From: an uncultured Flavobacteriia bacterium
Lineage (GTDB): Bacteria; Bacteroidota; Bacteroidia; Flavobacteriales; Flavobacteriaceae
Assembly (NCBI GenBank): GCA_946482495.1
Contig: CAMLRV010000041.1
Span: 1 to 12,745, forward strand
DNA: 12,745 nt
Direction of reading: 5' to 3'
The stretch's first letter is position 1. The number at the start of each line of letters is the position of its first letter. The notes beneath the pieces are model-generated. The model was not told where the DNA came from and did no database searches. It worked only from the letters and a program-made list of their open reading frames with translations. The position numbers were made by a program, and so were the translations under genes. Shown here piece by piece: positions 8,730 to 12,745 of the stretch.

Positions 8730-10310
8730 ATGCTAGAAAACTTTCCTTTTTATTTAAGCATAATTGTGGTTATTGTACTATTAATTATGTTGGCAAACAA
8801 AATCAAAGTGGCTTATCCAGTTTTATTGGTTTTAGCAGGTTTGTTTATCAGTTTTATTCCAGGAACACCAAAAATTCATATAGAGCCCGAACTGATTTTT
8901 TTCATATTTCTACCACCATTATTATATGAAGCAGCTTGGAAAGTTTCATGGAAAGAAATGTGGCGCTGGCGAAGAATCATTACAAGTTTTGCATTTATAG
9001 TAGTTTTCATTTCAGCCTTTTCAGTTGCTTTAGTGGCTAATTATTTTATTCCTGGTTTTACATTAGCATTAGGTTTTTTATTGGGTGGAATTGTTTCTCC
9101 TCCCGATGCAGTCAGTGCTGGAGCAATTTTAAAATTTGTAAAAGTTCCAAAAACTATTTCTTCTATTTTAGAAGGTGAAAGTTTATTAAACGATGCGTCT
9201 TCACTAATTATTTTCAGATTTGCTTTAGTTGCAATTGGAACCGGACAATTTATTTGGCAAGAAGCGGTAATGAGTTTTGGTTGGATGGTAGTTGGTGGAG
9301 TAGGAATTGGGCTACTTATTGGCTGGGTTTTCATGAAAGCACACAAATTTTTACCAACAGATGCCAATGTAGATATTGTGCTTTCTATTGTAGCTCCTTA
9401 TATTATGTATTTGGCTGCTGAAGAAGTACATAGTTCGGGAGTGCTTTCTGTAGTGAGTGGTGGTTTACTTTTAGCGAATAATCGTCACGGTTTTTTAAGT
9501 AGTACTTCTCGATTAAAAGGATTTAATGTTTGGGAAAGTTTCTGCTTCGTACTAAACGGATTAGTTTTCATTTTAATAGGATTAGATTTGCCACAAATTA
9601 CAGCAGGTCTAGAAGGTGTGAGTATGTCTTCAGCAATTGGATATGGTGCAATTATTACAGCTGTTTTAATTGTTGCGAGAATAATATCTTCATTCGGAGC
9701 GGTTATCGTGACACAAATAGCTAAAAATTTTATTACCGTTGCAGATACCAGACATCCAGGTTATAAAGGTCCGTTTGTTTTGGGTTGGACAGGTATGCGA
9801 GGCGTGGTTTCTTTAGCTGCAGCTTTATCAATACCAGAAAAATTAGCAGATGGAAGCGAATTTCCAGAACGAAATTTAATTTTATTTATCACATTTATAG
9901 TGATTCTTTTAACCTTATTGATTCAAGGATTAACCTTACCCTATTTAATTCGAAAAATATTATTGCCATCCATGAATCATCGTGAAACAGTTACGGAAGA
10001 TGAGGTGTACAATTCTATTCGAAAACAATTAGCGGATCACGCCTTAAATCATTTAAAAACAAATTATGAAAAAGAATTAAATACCTTACCCGTTTTACAA
10101 CAAATTGCTCAGAAATTGGAACATAGTAAAAATTTGGCTCACGACGAGCAAATGACAATGGAATGTAAAATGGTTTATTTGGAATTGATTAATCAGCAAC
10201 GTCAATGGTTAATTAATAAGAATAAAGAAGATGTTTCATTAGATGAAGAAGTTATTCGTAGGCATTTTCATTTCTTAGATATGGAAGAAGAAAAATTATT
10301 ATATGTTTAA
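8730..10310 (+). CDS. CPA1-family Na+/H+ antiporter
   Basis: This 526-residue inner-membrane protein has about 12 hydrophobic segments in residues 1-414 and a charged, probably helical cytoplasmic tail from about 416 to the end. Family motifs are clear. FIFLPPLLYEAAW near residue 53 corresponds to the conserved early segment of CPA1 exchangers. SPPDAVSAG includes Asp126 in the place of the usual TDPVAV. GESLLNDASSLIIF contains the Asn154-Asp155 ion-binding pair. GMRGVVSLAAALSIP contains the conserved Arg357. Length and motifs fit the bacterial CPA1 group that includes E. coli YjcE. It would exchange cytoplasmic Na+ (possibly K+ or Li+) for protons in pH and salt homeostasis; the ion preference cannot be read from the sequence. 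It stands alone, 323 bases after the OmpA-family gene and 119 bases before the next one, with its own candidate -7 box. The start at 8730 is the first ATG that gives a complete first membrane segment. Confidence 0.92.
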   Translation: MLENFPFYLSIIVVIVLLIMLANKIKVAYPVLLVLAGLFISFIPGTPKIHIEPELIFFIFLPPLLYEAAWKVSWKEMWRWRRIITSFAFIVVFISAFSVALVANYFIPGFTLALGFLLGGIVSPPDAVSAGAILKFVKVPKTISSILEGESLLNDASSLIIFRFALVAIGTGQFIWQEAVMSFGWMVVGGVGIGLLIGWVFMKAHKFLPTDANVDIVLSIVAPYIMYLAAEEVHSSGVLSVVSGGLLLANNRHGFLSSTSRLKGFNVWESFCFVLNGLVFILIGLDLPQITAGLEGVSMSSAIGYGAIITAVLIVARIISSFGAVIVTQIAKNFITVADTRHPGYKGPFVLGWTGMRGVVSLAAALSIPEKLADGSEFPERNLILFITFIVILLTLLIQGLTLPYLIRKILLPSMNHRETVTEDEVYNSIRKQLADHALNHLKTNYEKELNTLPVLQQIAQKLEHSKNLAHDEQMTMECKMVYLELINQQRQWLINKNKEDVSLDEEVIRRHFHFLDMEEEKLLYV

Positions 10311-10396
10311 TTCTAGAATAAAATCAAATCATAAATGAAACAATTTGATTTCACAAAAAAAACCTTATAAATAAGTATAATTGAATTATAAAATTA

Positions 10397-10404
10397 TATA
10401 TTTG
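10397..10404 (+). promoter_or_regulatory. Candidate -7 box (TATATTTG) for the small exported-protein gene
   Basis: TATATTTG matches TANNTTTG exactly and ends 25 bases before the ATG at 10430. This is nearly the same geometry as at the antiporter gene. A TTG at 10381-10383 is only 13 bases upstream, shorter than the usual spacing, so the -33 part is unclear. Confidence 0.45.
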
Positions 10405-10429
10405 AATCAAACAATTAATTAAACAATTT

Positions 10430-11038
10430 ATGAAAAAACATTTTATTGCTATCGTTTTAATGATTAGTGCTTGTGTAAATGCACAGGGTGTGAAAGAAGT
10501 TACTGGAAGTTTTGCTTCATTGAAAGACCAAACGTCTGTAAATGTAGAATTTGACTATTCAAATTTAAAATTATTGAAAGAAAATCTTACTGAAGCAGAA
10601 TACATCAAAAATCGTTCTGAAGAGTTAAATAAAAAAACACCAGGAGTAGGTGATACTTGGATTAAAAAATGGAATGGAAGTAAAGAAATGATTTGGAATC
10701 CAAAATTCTTAGAACTAGTTAATGTTGTTTTAGCAAAAGAAAAGAAAAATATTGTTTTTAAAGAAGATAACAAATCTGCAAAATACACAATTGAAGTTAA
10801 AGTAAACTGGATTTATCCAGGATGGGATGCAGGAGTTATGAAACAACCAGCAAAAGTAACTACTACAATTAAATTAGTAGAAACGGCAAACAGATCAAAT
10901 GTATTGTATCAAGCTAACTATATTGATGCACCTGGAGACCAGTGGGGAAATAACTTCAGTAACGAAAGTAGAATCGGTGAAGGTTTTGCAAAAACAGGTA
11001 AAACTTTAGCTAAGCTAATCGCAAAAGAATTAAAATAA
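10430..11038 (+). CDS. Small exported protein of unknown function
   Basis: This is a 202-residue protein that I do not recognise. The N-terminus MKKHFIAIVLMISACVNAQ is a signal peptide. It can be read two ways: signal peptidase I cleavage after NA, before QG, a common pattern in Flavobacteria; or a lipobox ISAC with Cys15 as the lipidated residue. The mature part starts with a charged segment, including LKLLKENLTEAEYIKNRSEE, that is probably helical. It then has a beta-rich half with a strand YTIEVKVNWIYPGWDAG and a second strand TTTIKLVETANRSNVLYQA, and ends in a helix (GKTLAKLIAKELK). A strand pattern of this kind recalls periplasmic proteins of the DUF4410/CsgG-like type, but this is only an impression. 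It has its own candidate promoter and a terminator, so it is probably monocistronic. Nothing ties it functionally to its neighbours. Confidence 0.85.
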   Translation: MKKHFIAIVLMISACVNAQGVKEVTGSFASLKDQTSVNVEFDYSNLKLLKENLTEAEYIKNRSEELNKKTPGVGDTWIKKWNGSKEMIWNPKFLELVNVVLAKEKKNIVFKEDNKSAKYTIEVKVNWIYPGWDAGVMKQPAKVTTTIKLVETANRSNVLYQANYIDAPGDQWGNNFSNESRIGEGFAKTGKTLAKLIAKELK

Positions 11039-11060
11039 TATTTTCAAAATATTTTATATA

Positions 11061-11090
11061 AAAAAGGGCAATTTCAAATTGCCCTTTTTT
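11061..11090. terminator. Bidirectional terminator between convergent genes
   Basis: GGGCAATT (11066-11073) pairs with AATTGCCC (11077-11084) around a 3-base loop. Five As flank it on the left and six Ts on the right, so either strand gives a stem followed by a T-tract. It lies 22 bases after the stop of the exported-protein gene and 9 bases from the stop of the minus-strand oxidoreductase, so it can serve both. Confidence 0.88.
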
Positions 11091-11099
11091 TATTATTAA

Positions 11100-12353
11100 T
11101 TATTGCTGTTTTTCTTGCTGTTCTTTTTCCATCATTAACATGTGAGCCATGTTTTTAATTACATTGTCATGTTTTTTAACAAAAGGATTGTTTTGGTCCC
11201 AAACATAACCAGCTAAAACCGCACAAATTTTCTTTTTCACATCTGGGTTTTCAGGTTGATGAAAGAAAAGAGTTTGTAAATTTCCTGTATACCATTCTTT
11301 TACATAAGTTGTAAAAACACCAATACCGCTTTTCATGTATTCAGCAAATTCTACTTCCCAATCTACTTTTTGACCTTGTAATTCTTTATGAATTAATTTG
11401 GCAGATAACATTCCAGATTCTGTAGCAAATGCCACACCTGAAGAGAAAACTGGATCTAAAAACTCAGAACTATTTCCTGTTAACGCAAATCCATCACCAT
11501 ACATTTTTTTCACGGAACGTGAATAGTTTTCCAATTTTATTGGTTCAAATAAAAACTCTACATCTCCAAATCTCTTGATATAATAATCTGATAGTTGAAT
11601 TGCATTTCTTAACGCTTTAGCATTGCTTTCATCTGATAAAGAATTGATAAATGAAGTTGGTCCAACAACTCCTAAACTTGTATTGCCATTTGAAAACGGA
11701 ATTACCCATAACCAAACTTCCGTTTCTAAAATATCAAATGAAATTAAAGTTCCTTCTTCACCTTCTGGTCTGTTTTTATCTTGAACGTGAGTAAAAATAG
11801 AAGAATGTGGATCAAGTTTTGATGGAGTGTCTAAATCTAATAATCTAGGCAAAACACGACCATATCCACTTGAATCGATGATAAATTTAGCATGAATTTC
11901 TTTCAAATTTCCATTTTTATCTTTAATGGTAGTTATTGAATTTTTTCCTTCAAATTTTACAGCAATTACTTCCGATTCAAATTCTAAATCAATTCCTTTA
12001 TTGATAACTTCTTCTGCTAATGTATTATCAAAATCTGCTCTAGGCACTTGCCAAGTCCAATCCCAACCTTCAGAAAATTTATCACTAAAATCAAAAACGC
12101 AAATTTCATTCCCACGAATAAAACGAGCTCCAAGTTTCTTTTCAAAATTCATTTTATCCAAAGCAGGAAATAAACCAGCTTCATCAAAATGATCCATTAC
12201 TCTTGGAATTAAACTTTCACCAACAACAAGTCTTGGAAATTTTGTTTTTTCTACTACCTTTACATTCACATTATTGTTATGTAAATAGGAAGCAGAAACA
12301 CATCCAGAAGGACCTGCACCAATTACCAAAACATCAATAAATTCTTGAGTCAT
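11100..12353 (-). CDS. FAD-dependent oxidoreductase, flavin halogenase-like, probable flexirubin pathway enzyme
   Basis: This is a 417-residue protein. The N-terminal dinucleotide-binding motif VIGAGPSG lies at residues 10-17, with an acidic residue (Glu35) ending the second strand. GESLIP (45-50) and EKKLGARF (71-78) follow. WLWVIP at 214-219 matches the WxWxIP signature of flavin-dependent halogenases. FLDPVFSSGV from residue 298 matches the second FAD region of phenol/pyrrole-type halogenases, although GN replaces the usual GD in GNSSEF just before it. Length also fits that smaller halogenase type rather than the longer tryptophan halogenases. Related proteins are often annotated simply as NAD(P)/FAD-dependent oxidoreductases and occur in flexirubin clusters. 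It could hydroxylate or halogenate the tyrosine-derived head group; geranylgeranyl-reductase-like activity is a weaker alternative. The tail is charged and Gln-rich. It is divergent from the adjacent ammonia-lyase gene, which supports a pigment role. Confidence 0.88.
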   Translation of the reverse strand: MTQEFIDVLVIGAGPSGCVSASYLHNNNVNVKVVEKTKFPRLVVGESLIPRVMDHFDEAGLFPALDKMNFEKKLGARFIRGNEICVFDFSDKFSEGWDWTWQVPRADFDNTLAEEVINKGIDLEFESEVIAVKFEGKNSITTIKDKNGNLKEIHAKFIIDSSGYGRVLPRLLDLDTPSKLDPHSSIFTHVQDKNRPEGEEGTLISFDILETEVWLWVIPFSNGNTSLGVVGPTSFINSLSDESNAKALRNAIQLSDYYIKRFGDVEFLFEPIKLENYSRSVKKMYGDGFALTGNSSEFLDPVFSSGVAFATESGMLSAKLIHKELQGQKVDWEVEFAEYMKSGIGVFTTYVKEWYTGNLQTLFFHQPENPDVKKKICAVLAGYVWDQNNPFVKKHDNVIKNMAHMLMMEKEQQEKQQ

Positions 12354-12382
12354 ATTTTTCTTTTTAGTTTGTAAGAATATGT

Positions 12383-12390
12383 TACCTTTG
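12383..12390 (+). promoter_or_regulatory. Candidate -7 box (TACCTTTG) for the ammonia-lyase gene
   Basis: TACCTTTG is a full TANNTTTG match. It would start transcription near 12397, leaving a leader of roughly 73 bases before the ATG at 12470. No TTG is present at the usual upstream spacing, so support rests on the -7 box alone. Confidence 0.4.
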
Positions 12391-12396
12391 TGGCTT

Positions 12397-12404
12397 CAAA
12401 TTTA
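12397..12404 (-). promoter_or_regulatory. Candidate -7 box (TAAATTTG) for the oxidoreductase gene
   Basis: Read on the minus strand, this is TAAATTTG, a full TANNTTTG match. It implies a start near 12390 and a leader of about 37 bases before the start codon at 12353. It lies only 6 bases from the plus-strand box, so polymerase bound at one site would block the other. Confidence 0.45.
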
Positions 12405-12469
12405 GTCACATATTTTTTATTTACGCATAAATAATTTGTGATTTTTTAATTAAAATTAAACTACTGATA

Positions 12470-12745
12470 ATGAATTTGTTAAACGAATATTTAACTATAG
12501 AAGATTTCACTTCAATAATTTTTAATAATAAAAAAATAGACCTTAGTGCTCCTGTAATCAACAGAGTAGAAGAAAGTTTCGCTTTTTTGAAAGAGTTTTC
12601 GGAAAACAAAGTCATTTATGGTGTAAATACAGGTTTTGGGCCAATGGCTCAATATAGAATCAAAGATAATGATAGATTACAACTTCAGTATAATTTAATT
12701 AGAAGCCATTCTTCAGGAACAGGTAAATACTTAGATCCAATAAAT
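12470..12745 (+). CDS. Aromatic amino acid ammonia-lyase, probable tyrosine ammonia-lyase (3' partial)
   Basis: Only the first 92 codons are in the window; the frame is open at the right edge. The ATG at 12470 follows an in-frame stop at 12428-12430, so the start is well constrained. VIYGVNTGFGPMAQYR (48-63) holds the conserved catalytic Tyr50 and the NTGFG loop of the histidine/phenylalanine/tyrosine ammonia-lyase family. LQYNLIRSHSSGTG (72-85) is the substrate-selectivity loop. The Ala-Ser-Gly that forms the MIO cofactor lies beyond the window. The N-terminus agrees almost throughout with the tyrosine ammonia-lyase of F. johnsoniae as I remember it, including NEYL, KVIYGVNTGFGPMAQYRIK and NLIRSHSSGTGK. 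That enzyme makes 4-coumarate, the likely polyene starter in flexirubin biosynthesis. Histidine ammonia-lyase of the hut pathway is less likely, given that resemblance and the flavoenzyme next door. Confidence 0.93.
   Translation, partial: MNLLNEYLTIEDFTSIIFNNKKIDLSAPVINRVEESFAFLKEFSENKVIYGVNTGFGPMAQYRIKDNDRLQLQYNLIRSHSSGTGKYLDPIN

Noticed and set aside
9041..9367. Minus-strand open frame of 108 codons inside the antiporter gene
   Set aside because: The antiporter frame carries all the family motifs here. The antisense frame has no recognisable domain and reflects the codon use of the opposite strand.
10321..10351. 9-bp inverted repeat AAATCAAAT / ATTTGATTT after the antiporter gene as a terminator
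   Set aside because: The arms match perfectly, but there is only one G-C pair, the loop is 13 bases, and the 3' side is followed by A-rich sequence, not a T-tract. It could be an operator, but nothing supports that.
11926..12192. Plus-strand open frame of 88 codons inside the oxidoreductase gene
   Set aside because: It lies wholly inside the well-supported minus-strand gene, has no recognisable domain and no promoter, and is an antisense shadow.
12421..12615. Minus-strand open frame of 64 codons over the ammonia-lyase start
   Set aside because: It overlaps the conserved ammonia-lyase N-terminus and the intergenic region and shows no motif of its own.

Overview
The window looks like a chromosomal segment of a Bacteroidota bacterium of the family Flavobacteriaceae, most likely Flavobacterium or a close relative. 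The DNA is strongly AT-rich. Shine-Dalgarno sites are absent or weak, and several gene starts are preceded by TANNTTTG boxes typical of Bacteroidota promoters. The gene content points the same way: a type IX secretion system (T9SS) type B adhesin with a PorP/SprF partner, and the edge of what looks like a flexirubin-type pigment locus. No tRNA, rRNA, insertion sequence, CRISPR array or phage gene is visible.

Region 1 (1-8461) is a same-strand cassette for a surface protein. It starts with the 3' part of a very large secreted multidomain protein, open at the left edge. This protein is built from repeated Ig-like and beta-sandwich-like modules, including five tandem 80-residue repeats, and ends in a gliding-motility-type C-terminal sorting domain. 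A PorP/SprF-like outer-membrane protein follows 42 bases later. Five bases after that comes an OmpA-family protein with TPR, PD40 (WD40-like), carboxypeptidase-regulatory-like and peptidoglycan-binding parts. A hairpin terminator closes the unit. The likely logic is that the adhesin leaves the cell through the T9SS, the SprF-like protein receives or anchors it at the outer membrane, and the OmpA-like lipid-free or periplasm-facing protein ties the assembly to peptidoglycan.

Region 2 (8462-11090) holds two apparently independent plus-strand genes, each with its own candidate -7 box: a CPA1-type Na+/H+ antiporter, and a small exported protein of unknown function. A strong hairpin with T-tracts on both sides lies between the exported protein gene and the convergent gene that follows, and probably terminates both.

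Region 3 (11100-12745) has two divergent genes. A flavin-dependent oxidoreductase with halogenase-like motifs is on the minus strand. The first 92 codons of an aromatic amino acid ammonia-lyase, very close to the tyrosine ammonia-lyase of Flavobacterium johnsoniae as I recall it, are on the plus strand. Together they suggest the edge of a flexirubin/aryl-polyene pigment cluster, in which tyrosine is deaminated to 4-coumarate as the polyene starter and the flavoenzyme modifies the aryl ring. Their candidate promoters overlap face to face in the 116-base gap.

Most of the window is ordinary for the family. The best leads are the repeat architecture of the adhesin, the halogenase-like signature in the flavoenzyme, and the overlapping divergent promoters.
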